A stretch of DNA of 64,000 nt from Strigamia acuminata (lineage: Eukaryota > Arthropoda > Chilopoda > Geophilomorpha > Linotaeniidae). Shown here piece after piece: positions 19,150 through 30,388 of the stretch. The first letter of the stretch is position 1. Each line of letters starts with the position of its first letter. Position numbers and translations under genes: made by a program. A model generated the notes under the pieces. It had not been told where the DNA came from. It saw only the letters and a list, made by a program, of their open reading frames with translations, and ran no database searches. The stretch lies in contig OX442318.1 in assembly GCA_949358305.1 (NCBI GenBank), positions 4,884,501 through 4,948,500 of the forward strand. The letters are read 5' to 3'.

Positions 19150-20418
19150 ATGGGCAAAATTGGTGCTTGCGTGTGTGTATGTGTAGGTGGTTTTGTTTGT
19201 TTGATTATGGTTTGGAAAGCATACATATTTGATTACAGCAGTGTTCTGACTCACTACAAATCACCTGCTATCAGCAGTGAGAATCAGTCTGTTCCAGTCA
19301 GTCCAACAATAATTCAATCAACCAGTCAAACATCAATTCAATCAACCATCAACTTAAGCCGGATTGGCTACATCGCCAACCGACCACTAATATGCACAAA
19401 GTCCCCTTCATTGCAAATGGTTGCTGTCATCATTTCCTCGCCAGAGCATTCTCAAAGTAGACAGTTCTTAAGAGACACTTGGACAAAACCGTTATCGTTA
19501 TCCGCCAACACTACGGTTGTGTTCTTTACCGGGCGCTCCAAAGAAGATGCGGTCAATGCCGATGTTTTTTTCGAAGCGAATAAAACCCGGGATATGGTGA
19601 TTGTTGATTTTGATGAAAGTTACAGAAACTTGAGTTTGAAAACACTTCTCATGTTGAGATGGGTCAAGGATTATTGTCCTAATGCAAAGTTTATACTGAA
19701 ATCCGACGATGATATGTTCATAAATATCTATACCTTAATGGATTTCATCAATAGCGAAGGTCCAAATGATTCAGCAATTTATGGGAAACTAGGTCACGAT
19801 TGGCCACCTATAAGAAATAATGATTCTAAATGGATGGTCACAGAAAAGGAATATGCCAAACCTACATATCCAGATTTTGTCACCGGTCCATCGTATTTAT
19901 TCGGAACCAAACACATTGCTCGGCTGCTGGATGTGTGATTCTGGCTTCCATATTTGTTCCTAGAAGGTAAAAGTCAAACGTTACTATGGTAATGTCAGTT
20001 GCTTAAATGTAGTTTGCAATGCGCAAAATCTACCTAGAATTTAGTTTATTGAATAATTCTTGTCGTTTCTGGAGAACTGCTTCGTTTACATGATCAGTTT
20101 AGCAGAAAAGTAATATTCGGATTTTCAGTTTTCTAGATAACTGAGTACATGGTAAACGTCAGCAGATCTTACTAATGGTAATTACTTTTTCACACAGATG
20201 TGTTTGTGACTGGAATATGTGCAGAAGAAAGTCAAATTCCTAGAAAACATCATTCAGGATTTAACAATTTGTCAATTCCTCCCGGAGGTGACTGTAGACT
20301 TCTGCAAGTTTTTAGTGTTCATGGTCTTACAGGAAGATATCTGGAAGTTCTGTGGGGAAAAGCATCAAATTTCAGATTGTACAAATCATGTAAAATTAAA
20401 ATAGCAAAGTTTGATTAA
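19150..20418 (+). pseudogene. GT31 gene copy with one nonsense codon (recent pseudogene)
   Basis: Exons 19150..19966 and 20198..20418 would give a full-length product, but a TGA at 19936-19938 replaces the conserved cysteine codon (TGT) in the LLDVC motif, removing the EDV segment and all of exon 2. Everything else is intact: anchor, stem with NQSVPVSP, RDTW, DESYRNLS, DDDMFIN, YPDFVTGPSY, splice borders and the exon 2 stop. The 5' end is a fusion: sequence from the 5' flank and first codons of the GT-4 family is joined, out of its original frame, within a GTGTGTGTATGTGTA run to the anchor of GT-5. A single mutation separates it from a functional gene, so it may be allelic or a sequencing error. 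Confidence 0.75.
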
Positions 20419-20831
20419 GAAACTAGTTTCATTTCTGCAATAAAAATGCAATACTTACACTATACTCCCTTTGCAAATAATTTAATTCAAATATTCCAAA
20501 TGAAATGCCAAATCGTTTATACAATGCCATCAAAAACAGCCTTTTTAATATATTAATTACTAAGAATGAATAAATTCATAATCGATTGATTGATTGTTTT
20601 AAAAAATAAAAATGAAACATTGCAGAAACAGCTGAGAAAATGATTTTCTAGCTTCACCAGTATTTTCTGTTATCTGGACTTATCTTGTTTGCTTTTTTGC
20701 AAACTGATTACCGGTACACGCTTTTAGACTTCTAAACTCTGTGTTTAGAAAGTCTAATAAAACGGTTCTGTCCGTCTATCTGTCCGTCCGTCCGACCGCA
20801 TCAATTCCGCCAAAACGAAAGCAGAATGAAA

Positions 20832-21015
20832 TCAAATTCCTCGAAAACTCAATCCAGGTCTTATTAATTTGGAAGTTCATCCAGGAGATGACTGTAGATT
20901 TCTGAAATTAATAAGTGTTCATGATGTTAATAGAATATTGATGCAAGATCTGTGGAAAAAAATATCAGATACAAGTTTGTACAAATCATGTAAAATCAAA
21001 AAACCAAAATTTTGA
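20832..21015 (+). pseudogene. 5'-truncated GT31 exon 2 relic
   Basis: The exon 2 body from SQIPRK onward is preserved with its stop (TGA at 21013-21015), but the first ~35 bases, including DVFVTG and the acceptor, are replaced by another sequence. That sequence is a block with TCCGTC-type short repeats near 20768-20800, which also precedes the relic at 36290. The frame contains GDDCRFLKLISVHDVNRILM, a type of exon 2 carried only by relics in this window. Confidence 0.65.
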
Positions 21016-21421
21016 TTCAGAAACTTGTTTCGCGGTTGCAATAACTTACTCACACAAGGAAATAGAATATTTACACAAACATAAACTGACTTGTTGAATA
21101 AGGAAAGAATTTAACTACGGGCAGTTTAGTTCAACTAGACTAGTCATATCCCAACAGCTGTCTATATTGCTGTGACAGTCATTCACGGATTATATCCTTA
21201 AAGCCTCATCCAAATTAATATTTGTTTTAAAAAATATAAATGAAACTTGGATGACACAGCTGATAAATTGATTTTCTAGCTTCACCTGTATCTTCCATTA
21301 TCTTGACTTATCTTGTTTGCCTTTTTGCAAACTGATTACACGTTATTTTAACACAAATCTACCTATTCAGTTTCCTGTGTTTCATTTTCAGAGTGCATGT
21401 GGATAATACCCATTACTTTCC

Positions 21422-22527
21422 ATGAGTCTTTTCAATTGGCCAAGATGGGCAAAATTGGTGCTTGCGTGTGTGTTAATAGTTTGTTTTTTTAACTACTTAA
21501 TCTTCAAGTTCTCATCAAATCAAGAAGATGTTCATTTGTTAACAGTAGACTATGATTTAGACAACTTCACTGCGAATTTCAGCTTTGATATCCAATCAAT
21601 TACAGTAAGCCCGATATCAATCCAAGCAACCATTAATTTCAGCCAAATTGATTATATCCACAACGAACCATCAATCTGCAGTAATTCCACCCCACCAAAG
21701 TTAATTGCTGTCATCATTTCGTCACCAGAAAATGAACAACAAAGAAATACTTTGAGAGACACTTGGGCCAAGCCTTTGTCACACTCCAAGGAAACTTCGC
21801 TAGTGTTTTTGGTTGGGCGGGCGAAAAGTGATGCGATCAACGCTAAAGTAAACTACGAAGCGAATAACAGTAAAGACTTGATAGTTGTGGATTTTGATGA
21901 AAGCTATAGAAATTTGAGTGTAAAAACACTTCTCATGTTGAGATGGGTGAAGGATTATTGTCCTAATGCAAAGTTTATACTGAAATCCGATGATGATATG
22001 TTCATAAATATCTATACCTTAATGGATTTCATCAATAGCGAAGGACCAAATGATTCATTAATTTATGGGAAGCTCGCTCACAATTGGCCATCTCTAAGAA
22101 ATAATGATTCTAAATGGGTGGTCACAAAAGAGGAATATGCCAAAACTACATATCCGGATTACGTCACCGGTCCATCGTATTTATTCGGAACCAAACACAT
22201 TGCTGTGTTTCTGGATGTGTGTGTTAAGCTTCCATATTTGTACCTGGAAGGTGAAAAACATGCAAGTATTATAAAAATAAATAAAGTAAAAATGAATTTT
22301 GTGTTTCAGATGTGTTTGTTACCGGTATTTGTGCCGAAGAAATCCAAATTCCTCGAAGACGTCATCCGGGATTCATCAATATTGGAATTTCTTCAAAAGA
22401 CAAATGTAGAATCTTAAAGATCGTTAGTGTGCATAGAGTTGACGATGCATACATGCACAGATTGTGGAAACAATTGCTGGACCAAAACTTCTACAACTCT
22501 TGTGGTGTTGAGAAAAAAACATTTTAA
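21422..22527 (+). CDS. GT-4: beta-1,3-galactosyltransferase-like protein (GT31), converted in its middle
   Basis: Exons 21422..22250 and 22310..22527 (59-bp intron) encode 348 residues. The anchor (MSLFNWPRW, then a hydrophobic run to about residue 33) and stem differ from most copies and match the pseudogene at 15889. The domain has NTLRDTW, FLVGRA, DESYRNLS, DDDMFIN, YPDYVTGPSY and, after splicing, EDVFVTGICAEEIQIPR. Nucleotides about 21922-22195 are nearly identical to GT-9 and GT-5. The flanking parts keep the family's own sequence (HIAVFLD just downstream), which is the pattern of a gene-conversion tract. Exon 2 ends CGVEKKTF. Activity is plausible because all motifs are present. Confidence 0.85.
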
Positions 22528-23124
22528 TCCCTTTACTCCAACAGTTTGTCACTTATTGGAAAGGTCATCCATGCAGCTTTGGGAAGCCTTTATTCGAAAA
22601 TAAAAATTTTTGCTTAAGAAAAATTTACAAAATATATTTTGGAAATTTTTTTGGCCCTAAAGATGGGCTGCGAGAAGACTGTAAAAATTCTTCTGCCAAA
22701 GAGACTAACTTGTAAGAAATGACGTCTTCACAACATTTTAGAGCAATTAAAAAAAAAAAATTTAGGCAGAAAAATCAATTTTTGTAGAAAATTAAAAATT
22801 GATCACTAAAAAATGCATTTTTATCTAAACTAATACATCTTAAGCCGAAAAAATTTCCATTTTCATTCAAAACATTTTCTGGGGAAATAATGCATTAAAG
22901 TGTAAAAAAAATAAATCATTTGTAAACAAAAAAATTCATTTGTAGTCAAAATAAATAAATCATTTTTAAACAAAAAAATTCAATTGTAGTTAAAATAAAT
23001 CATTTTCAAACACAATAAATCATTTCCAGAGAAAAAATAATTAACTTTCTAACAAAATAAATCATTTTCAGACAAAAAAAATGCATTTATGGACAATGCG
23101 TTCCAATAAAATTTCCCTATAAGA

Positions 23125-23172
<48 letters not shown>

Positions 23173-23329
23173 GAGTATATATTTAAAAAAAAATTAAAAT
23201 AGACCCCAAAATAGTTTTCAAGAAACGCCTGAAAGATTATAAGTTTTCCTCTATGCGCATTATGGATCTTTACGTTATGGATCTTTACGGTTACCCGGCT
23301 ACCCAATCACAAACATTCACTACAACATC
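22528..23329. other. AT-rich spacer with simple repeats
   Basis: No gene is visible. Between about 22900 and 23090 there are loosely repeated units of the form AAATAAATCATTTT followed by CAGACAAAAAA, related to spacers at 25600-25700, 49800-49900 and 51880-51930. An (AT)n microsatellite of about 20 repeats covers 23129-23169. Confidence 0.6.
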
Positions 23330-23521
23330 ATGAACTACAAAACCAGGACCAAATGCATGACTTTCTCTATTCAGCTAAATGGATTCATATATGTACTGAG
23401 TAATAATCCTAGACAAAATAGACCCACTCAACTATTTGCAATCAAATCTAAACATCATCAAGCAAAAATTCCACCGTTCCCAAAATCAATCAAAGCAAAC
23501 AAGTTAACTTGGCTTGTCTAG
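23330..23521 (+). pseudogene. GT-6-type exon 1 stub
   Basis: The first ~190 bases match the start of GT-6 (MNYKT, then TKCMTFSI). A two-base loss shifts the frame after the anchor, and the copy is cut off at the SIKAN codons, where it joins the 5' flank of GT-5. A similar stub precedes GT-11 at 50288, so the stub was fused to this 5' flank before that block was duplicated. Confidence 0.65.
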
Positions 23522-23615
23522 ATCTAGCATAAAAAACGGTCTGCTTTTAGTCATACTGGCATGTGCACAGAAATTAAATAGTAAAACCTCTACTATTTAG
23601 TTTAGTTCAACTCCC

Positions 23616-23624
23616 AACAGCTGT
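23616..23624 (+). promoter_or_regulatory. Shared upstream E-box palindrome of GT-5
   Basis: AACAGCTGT followed by CTTTATT, 70 bases before the GT-5 ATG. The same block precedes GT-11 at 50584. Role inferred from conservation. Confidence 0.4.
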
Positions 23625-23693
23625 CTTTATTGCGGATACAATCATTCAATTCTGGTGAGCTTTTATTCAAATTCAGCTTCAGTTTGATTAACC

Positions 23694-25128
23694 ATGACCT
23701 TCAAAAATGCAACAAAGTGGCTAACTATATGTGTAAGTGGTTTTGTTTGTTTGATTATAGTTTGGAAAGCATACATATTTGATTACAGCAGTGTTCTGAC
23801 TCACTACAAATCACCTGCTATCAGCAGTGAGAATCACTCTGTTCCATTCAGTCCAACAATAATTCAATCAACCAGTCCAACATCAATTCAATCAACCATC
23901 AACTTAAGCCGGATTGGCTACATCGCCAACCGACCACTGATATGCACAAAGTCCCCTTCATTGCAAATGGTTGCTGTGATCATTTCCTCGCCAGAGCATT
24001 CTCAAAGTAGACAGGTCTTAAGAGACACTTGGACAAAACCGTTATCTTTATCCGCCAACACTACGGTTGTGTTCTTTATCGGGCGCTCCAAAGAAGATGC
24101 GGTCAATGCCGATGTTTTCTTCGAAGCGAATAGAACCCGGGATATGGTGATTGTTGATTTTGATGAAAGTTACAGAAACTTGAGTTTGAAAATACTTCTC
24201 ATGTTGAGATGGGTCAAGGATTATTGTCCTAATGCAAAGTTTATACTGAAATCCGATGATGATATGTTCATAAATATCTATACCTTAATGGATTTCATCA
24301 ATAGCGAAGGTCCAAATGATTCAGCAATTTATGGGAAATTAGGTCACGATTGGCCACCTATAAGAAATGATGATTCAAAATGGATGGTCACAGAAAAGGA
24401 ATATGCCAAAACTACATATCCGGATTTTGTCACCGGTCCATCGTATTTATTCGGAACCAAACACATTGCTCAGCTGCTGGATGTGTGTTTCCGGCTTCCA
24501 TATTTGTTCCTGGAAGGTAAGAATCAAATGTTACTATGGCAATGACAGTACATCTTATTAAGCTCACGTAACGTCTCCCAAAAGCAAGAAGCATTAAAAT
24601 AAAATTATAAAATAAAGGATTATATTATTTTTGTCAGAGGTACGAAATAATACGGTCAGTGCGGTACTTTTACGCATGCACAGGTGTTTACATGTAGTTT
24701 GCAATGCGCAAAATGCCCAAAATCTACCTCGTAAAACTAGAATTTAGTTTACCGAATAAATCTTATTTTTTATGGAGAACTGGTTCGTTTACATGATCAG
24801 TTTTCCAGAAAAGTTATATTCAGATTTCAGTTTTCTAGATAACTGAGTAGATGTAAACGTGGTAAATGTCAGCAGATCTTACTAATGGTAATTACTTTTT
24901 CACACAGATGTGTTTGTGACAGGAGTATGTGCAGAAGAAAGTCAAATTCCTAGGATACTTCAATTAGGATTTGTCAATTTGTCGATTCCTGCAGGAGGTG
25001 ACTGTGGACTTCTGCAAATTATAAGTGTTCATGGTGTGACAGGAAGTTTGTTGGAATATCTGTGGGGAAAAGCAACAAATTTCAAATTGTACAAATCATG
25101 TAATATTAAAATAGCTAAGTTTGATTAA
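23694..25128 (+). CDS. GT-5: beta-1,3-galactosyltransferase-like protein (GT31)
   Basis: Exons 23694..24516 and 24908..25128 (391-bp intron) encode 347 residues. The protein has an anchor helix at about residues 9-27 (TICVSGFVCLIIVW), a stem with repeated S-P-T-S/I-I-Q-S-T units, and a complete GT31 domain: VLRDTW, FFIGRS, DESYRNLS, DDDMFIN, YPDFVTGPSY and a spliced EDVFVTG. In FFIGRS an Ile replaces the usual Thr. Exon 2 carries GGDCGLLQIISVHGV and ends KIAKFD. Start chosen by homology (ATG after GATTAACC). It is closest to the nonsense-bearing copy at 19150. AATAAA follows the stop by about 20 bases. Confidence 0.87.
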
Positions 25129-25205
25129 GAAACTAGTTACATTTCTGCAATAAAAATGTAATATTTACACGAGGAGGGATTACTCCTTTCCGCTATTTGC
25201 AAATA

Positions 25206-25388
25206 CAGTCAAAACTCTTTATAACGAATCGCGATATAACAAATTATCGATGTAACAAACACCTAAAAATGGCAGGTTTGATTGGCTGGTCGTAAAACAC
25301 CACGTTAAAAAAATTTCATATAACAAATTCTCGTTATAACGAATCGATTTTTCGGGTCCCGTGCGATTCGTTATAAAAATTTCGACTG
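25206..25388. mobile_element. Pogo/Tigger-like MITE (183 bp)
   Basis: The element begins CAGTCAAAACTCTTTATAAC and ends in the imperfect reverse complement, ...GTTATAAAAATTTCGACTG. TA dinucleotides flank both ends (25204-25205 and 25389-25390). Paralogous 3' flanks (for example after GT-1 and GT-8) read CAAATAATTTAA without the insert, giving the empty site. Such ends are typical of pogo/Tigger-type Tc1-mariner elements; no transposase is encoded. Confidence 0.8.
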
Positions 25389-25900
25389 TAATTTAACTCA
25401 AATATTTCACATGAAATGCCAAATCGTTTATCCAATGCCATAAAACACAGCCTTTAAAAGGCTTTTACTTTTAATATATTAATTATTAAGAATGAATAAA
25501 TTTATTATGTATAAATAAAATATTTAATAAAATATTACAATATTAATAATATTAATAATAATATGATAATATAATTATTAAAATGTTAAAAAAATATTTA
25601 TTTTTAAAGAAAAAAAAAATTCATTTGTAGTCAAAACAATAAATAATTTTTGGACAAAAAAAAATTCATTTTCTAAGAAAATAAATGATTTTCAGACAAT
25701 ATGCATTCAAAAAAATTCCTCAGAAGATTTAATATATATAAACGAATATAAATTTTAAAAAAATTTCAAACAGACCCCAAAACAGTTCTCGAGAAGCGCC
25801 TGACAGATTACAAATTTTCCTCCACGCACATTATGGATCTTCACATTATGGATCTTTACGGTTACCCGGTTACCCAATCCCAAACATTCACCACAACACC

Positions 25901-26973
25901 ATGAACTACAAAACCACGACCAAATGCATGACTTTCTCTATCCTGCTAAACGGACTCATATATCTAATAATCCTAGGCAAAATAGACCCACTCAACTATT
26001 TGCAATCAAATCTAATCATCGACAACCGATCAATTCCACCGAGCCCAAAATCAATCGAAGCAAACATCAAACTAAGCGAGATCCGCTACATCAGAAACAA
26101 GCCGTGGACATGTGCCAAATACGCCTTAAAACTAATCGTGCTAATCATATCTACGCCCGAACATTTCACAAACAGAGACAACACCAGATCCACCTGGGCC
26201 AACGCTCTATCGCCACCCGCGCACGCATCCCTCGTCTTTCTCGTCGGCCAATCAAAAAGCGAGCGGATAAATACCCGAGTCCTCTCCGAAGCGGATGACG
26301 CCAACGACATGATAATCCTAGATTTCGCCGAAACATACAGAAATTTGAGTCTGAAAACCCTCCTAGCGCTAAGATGGGTCAAGGATTACTGTTTTAACGC
26401 GAAGTTTACGCTAAAAGTCGACGACGACATGTTCATCAATGTCTACAACTTGATGGATTTCATAAACGACGAGGATTCGAACGATTCCTTGATTTATGGT
26501 TATGCCAGGCGAAATTATCAACCTTTCAGAAATAATAATTCAAAATTTTTTGTCACTTCGGATGAATACGCACCGACGGTTTATCCGGATCACGTGACGG
26601 GCGCGGCTTATCTGGTTGGGACCAAAATGGTGTCGCAGTTGTTCGCCGTGTGCATCAGGCTGCCGTATTTGTATCTGGAAGGTAAAAATGGAGTTTGGGT
26701 GGTGGATTGTGGTAGTAAATTGTTACCTTTTGATTGGTAGATGTGTTCGTGACGGGGCTGTGCGCCGAGAGGAGCGGAATCGTACGAAGTGAACTTTACG
26801 GATTGGCACATGCGACGCCGGAACTGGAAAATAGATGTGAATTTTTGGAGTTGATTAGTTTTCATGCGGTCAGTTCGTTCATGTCGAGGGCATTGTGGCA
26901 GTCTGTGCGGGATGTGCATTTGTACGAGACTTGTGGAGTTGATAGACCACAGTTTTTAATCTTGAGTGTATAA
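25901..26973 (+). CDS. GT-6: beta-1,3-galactosyltransferase-like protein (GT31), divergent GC-richer copy
   Basis: Exons 25901..26681 and 26741..26973 (59-bp intron) encode 337 residues. The anchor is at about residues 10-25 (MTFSILLNGLIYLIIL). The domain has NTRSTW, FLVGQS, AETYRNLS, DDDMFIN, YPDHVTGAAY and, after splicing, EDVFVTGLCAERS. Exon 2 has its own body (YGLAHATPELENRCEFLELISFH) and ends FLILSV. Codons are visibly GC-richer than in neighbouring copies (for example CGCACGCATCCCTCG near 26220), so this lineage has been separate from the homogenised copies for longer. A decayed duplicate lies at 52035..52587. It is the most likely single-copy-like or ancestral member here. Confidence 0.87.
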
Positions 26974-29179
26974 TAAAAGCCTTTAAAAAGGGTTGGGTGG
27001 ACTGGCGTTGGTTATTTCGTGCCAAAATCACCGAAATCATGTATTTGAGTGTACGTGGGATATCGCACTTGTTAAATGTGATAATATATTTTTTTATTGC
27101 AAAAAAATATATTTTTTGATTTAAAAATTTATTATTTGGGCGGATAACTGTATTTTTAGATTTTAAAATGTAGTAATTGGACAGGTAACTACATTTTTTA
27201 AATGTAAAAATGCTTTAATTCGACGGAGAAATTCATTTTTATTTACAAAAATGCATTATTTGGGTAAAAAATGTACTTTTAGATGCAACATTGCATTCTT
27301 TTGGACAGAAACTACATGTTTTAGATGTAAAAATGTGCTATTTGAACAGAAAAATCATTTTCAAGTGCAAAAAAACATAATATGGACAGATAACTACATG
27401 TTTACATAAAAAAGTTGGAATTTTTTGAAAATTATAAGTACTATTTTGGGGTAAAATGTCCATTTTTCATGCAAAAATGTATTTGGACCTACTCACCTAA
27501 CCCATTTTGAATAAAAAAACGTGTATTTTTGTGAACGAACATGATGAAATCGATTAATCTAACCGAATTCATAACAAATCCTTCTACCTGGAAATAAAAA
27601 GAAAATCGTAAATTTCAGTGCCAAATTTCAAAACTATAGGTTCAATTACGTATTAGTGAGGGATTGAACATCGATGTTTTTCCTATTTTCACGGATTCGG
27701 CAAACCACTGGAATAAAAGAATTGTTTTAAAATTAAACGTGAAGTTCGTGGATAAAGTGAGTTAATTTTACAAACGTGAAATCGTTGACGATTTATCGAT
27801 GTCAATTTTTCAAAACTAAAATCCGCTTCGCTCTGCACTTACCACATTTCCACCACCTGTTGGACGTTGAGTGAAACAATCCTAGCTAAACAGAGATCCA
27901 CACTCAACGCTCAACGTCACACTAGCAAACCAACCAATCAGCATTTTTCCAAAAATAAACACTTATAAAATTAAAATTTTAAATTATTTGTTTGAATTTT
28001 AACAAATATTAAGAACTCGTCATTTATTTTCCTGTGTGTAAACAAAACAATAGAATTAAAACAAACAGAGAAAAGCGCGTAAACTTTTGATAGAATTATA
28101 AAAAAAAAACTTTATTAAAGAAAATTACAAACAGGCCTACTTAGAAAATATTATAAAAATCCTGTGTGCTTCTGACACTTTTTAATTTTTGGTCCCACTC
28201 ACCTACAAGACGTCATATTATTTTTGATGTGACGCGTGGTGGTGGAAAGTGTAAGTTTATGGAAATGTGGTGGTTTCTCGGGTGGTTTAGTAATTTGAAT
28301 AATTCAAATTTGTGCGTACAATTGAATGTGTAGGTGGGAACTTGTGCTTGTTTTTTATATACCTCATTGTGGTACACAACAACTCATAATTATTTATAAA
28401 ATTTTAGTAATTTTTCCTTTTCCGAAGGAAATCAAAGTTCAAGATGCGTTAAAATATAAAAATTTTGTAGAAATTTTACAAAATTATTTAAATAATGAAT
28501 TTGTCTTCAAAAATATTTGTTTTATACCTCTAAAAACATTTTGGAATAATTAAATGTCTAATTTTGGCCTTAAATAGGCACTTTATGCAATAAATAGATC
28601 TATTTTGTGTAATTTTAGATAAAAAAACTCTTTTTACACTTTTTATATTTTTTAGGTGTCTACTGTGCGAGTTCGAAATAGATAGTAACGGACAGGTTGA
28701 TATCATTCAGATGTCATAATAAATGAGGACAAAACCCCTACGATTGTAAGATATAACTGCCCAGGTAGTACAATCAAAATCTCAATGATAAATATTTTTT
28801 AAAAGTGATTTTCTTTTTTAATTTTTTTTAATTTTCTTTGTTCTTAGACATTAAAAGCTGGATAAGATTTGCAGAACGCCATATACAACCGGACAGCACC
28901 TCAAGCTGATCCAGAGAAACACCAATCTGATGCTGAGGAACCTCAATCTGATCAGGATGAGCCACAAGCTAGGCCAGAAAAAAATTAACGTTTATCTGAA
29001 ATAATTTTTCTTAAAAAAAATTATGTTAAGTGTCAAATTATTTTTCTTAAAAAAAATTGTTTGTCTAAAAATATTTGTGCTATATTTTTGAATTTTCTTT
29101 ATTCTTAGACATTAAATGCTGGATAAGATTGGCAAAACCTATGCGCCAGCGTCTTTGTTTCTAGCGTTTTATTATTTTA
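26974..29179. other. Spacer with a block conserved after both GT-6-type copies
   Basis: No supported protein gene. 27050-27480 contains loosely repeated ATTATTTGGGCGGATAAC-like units. About 27650-27960 is strikingly similar to 53310-53640 downstream of the GT-6 pseudogene, with a core of over 100 bases that I read as unchanged. The ORF at 28326..28553 has no recognisable features. Near 28876-28988 there is a short acidic repeat-like frame with a possible acceptor, described under findings. Confidence 0.5.
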
Positions 29180-29724
29180 TTCATTGCTATTGGTTGGGGT
29201 GGTAATTTCCTTGCCAGAGAATTTTCAAAACAGACAAAGCGTAAGAGACACTTGGGCAAAACCGTTATCACTATCCGCCAACACTTCGTTTGTTATTGTG
29301 TTCATTTTTCCATACTTACTTGTTTTATTATTTTAACCCCTAGACAACCTTTAGTTAATTATTACTTTTCAGGACTAAGACAGTTTAACTGCATCCGAAC
29401 TGTGAATTAACCCAGATCAAAGCAATGTTGTTGTTTAAAAATATTTTTGTTAAAAAAAAATTATGTTAAGCGTCTAAAAATATTTTTGTTAATACTTTGA
29501 ACACAGATGTGTTTGTGACAGGAATATGCGCAGAAGAAAGTCAAAATCCTGGAAAACTTCATTCAGGTTTTATCAATTTGGGGGTTCCTCCAAGAGATGA
29601 CTGTAGATATCTGAAATTAATAAATGTTCATGATATTAATAGAATATTGATGCAATATTTGTGTAAAAAAAATATAAGATACAAGTTTGTACCAATCATG
29701 TAAAATCAAAAAACCAATATTTTG
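29180..29724 (+). pseudogene. GT31 pseudogene: exon 1 scrap plus exon 2
   Basis: A ~110-base scrap of exon 1 (about 29183-29290) reads VVISLPENFQNRQSVRDTWAKP and then runs into unrelated sequence. The rest of exon 1 is gone. Exon 2 starts after a good acceptor (ACACAG) at 29507 and is open through DVFVTGICAEESQNPGKLH and DDCRYLKLINVHDINRILM to a stop at 29703. A small frame change near 29665 displaced the original end (29724). It has no catalytic domain. Confidence 0.7.
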
Positions 29725-29835
29725 ATTCAGAAACTTGTTTCATGGTTGCAATAACTCACACAGGAAAATAGAATATTTACACAAATAATCCCTTTCCTCC
29801 CTTTGCAAATAAATAAAATCAAACATTCCACATTA

Positions 29836-30137
29836 GGGGCCATCCATAAATTAAGTAACGATCCAAGGGGAGGGAGATTTTGTTACAGGTAATTAGTAAA
29901 AGAAAGGGGCGGTTCTCAATAATGTTACGGTCCATGAAAAAATTTTTTTTAATGTTTTAAAATTGAAAATATACGCAGTTTTAAGACTAATTTTTGAAAA
30001 TTTTTGGGGGGTGATTTCAGTTTTATTACGTAATTAGGGGAGTGGGGGTTTGGGAATTTGTTATGGCCTTGTTACAGAGGGGGGGGAGGGGGTCTAAAAT
30101 GCCCAAAATTGGCGTTACGTAATTTATGGACGGCCCC
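29836..30137. mobile_element. MITE with GGGGCC termini and TTA target duplication (302 bp)
   Basis: The left end GGGGCCATCCATAAATTAAG pairs with the right end (reverse strand GGGGCCGTCCATAAATTACG). TTA flanks both sides (29833-29835 and 30138-30140). A 3-bp TTA/TAA duplication suggests the PIF/Harbinger group; the superfamily call is tentative. It sits in the duplicated 3' flank, where other copies lack it. There is no coding capacity. Confidence 0.75.
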
Positions 30138-30388
30138 TTATGTACAAAGTCCACACAGATTAAACATCTTTCAGTCATAGTGGGCATGCGCAAAACAATT
30201 AATCAGCAAGACATGTTTAACTAGAATTTTAAACTTGCTTTTTGAATGCAGCGAGAATTTAACTACCATCAGTTTAGTTCAACTGAACTCGTAATACATT
30301 CCCAATAGCTGTCTATACTGCTGTAACAGTCATTCATGAATTATATCCTTAAAGCCGTCATTCAAATTCAGCTTCAGTTTGATTAACC

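Noticed and set aside
21422-22417. Single 331-codon ORF for GT-4 reading through the intron
   Set aside because: The 59-bp intron has proper GT..AG borders and homologous exon 2 codons lie in another frame; read-through would lose the EDV motif and paired C-terminus.
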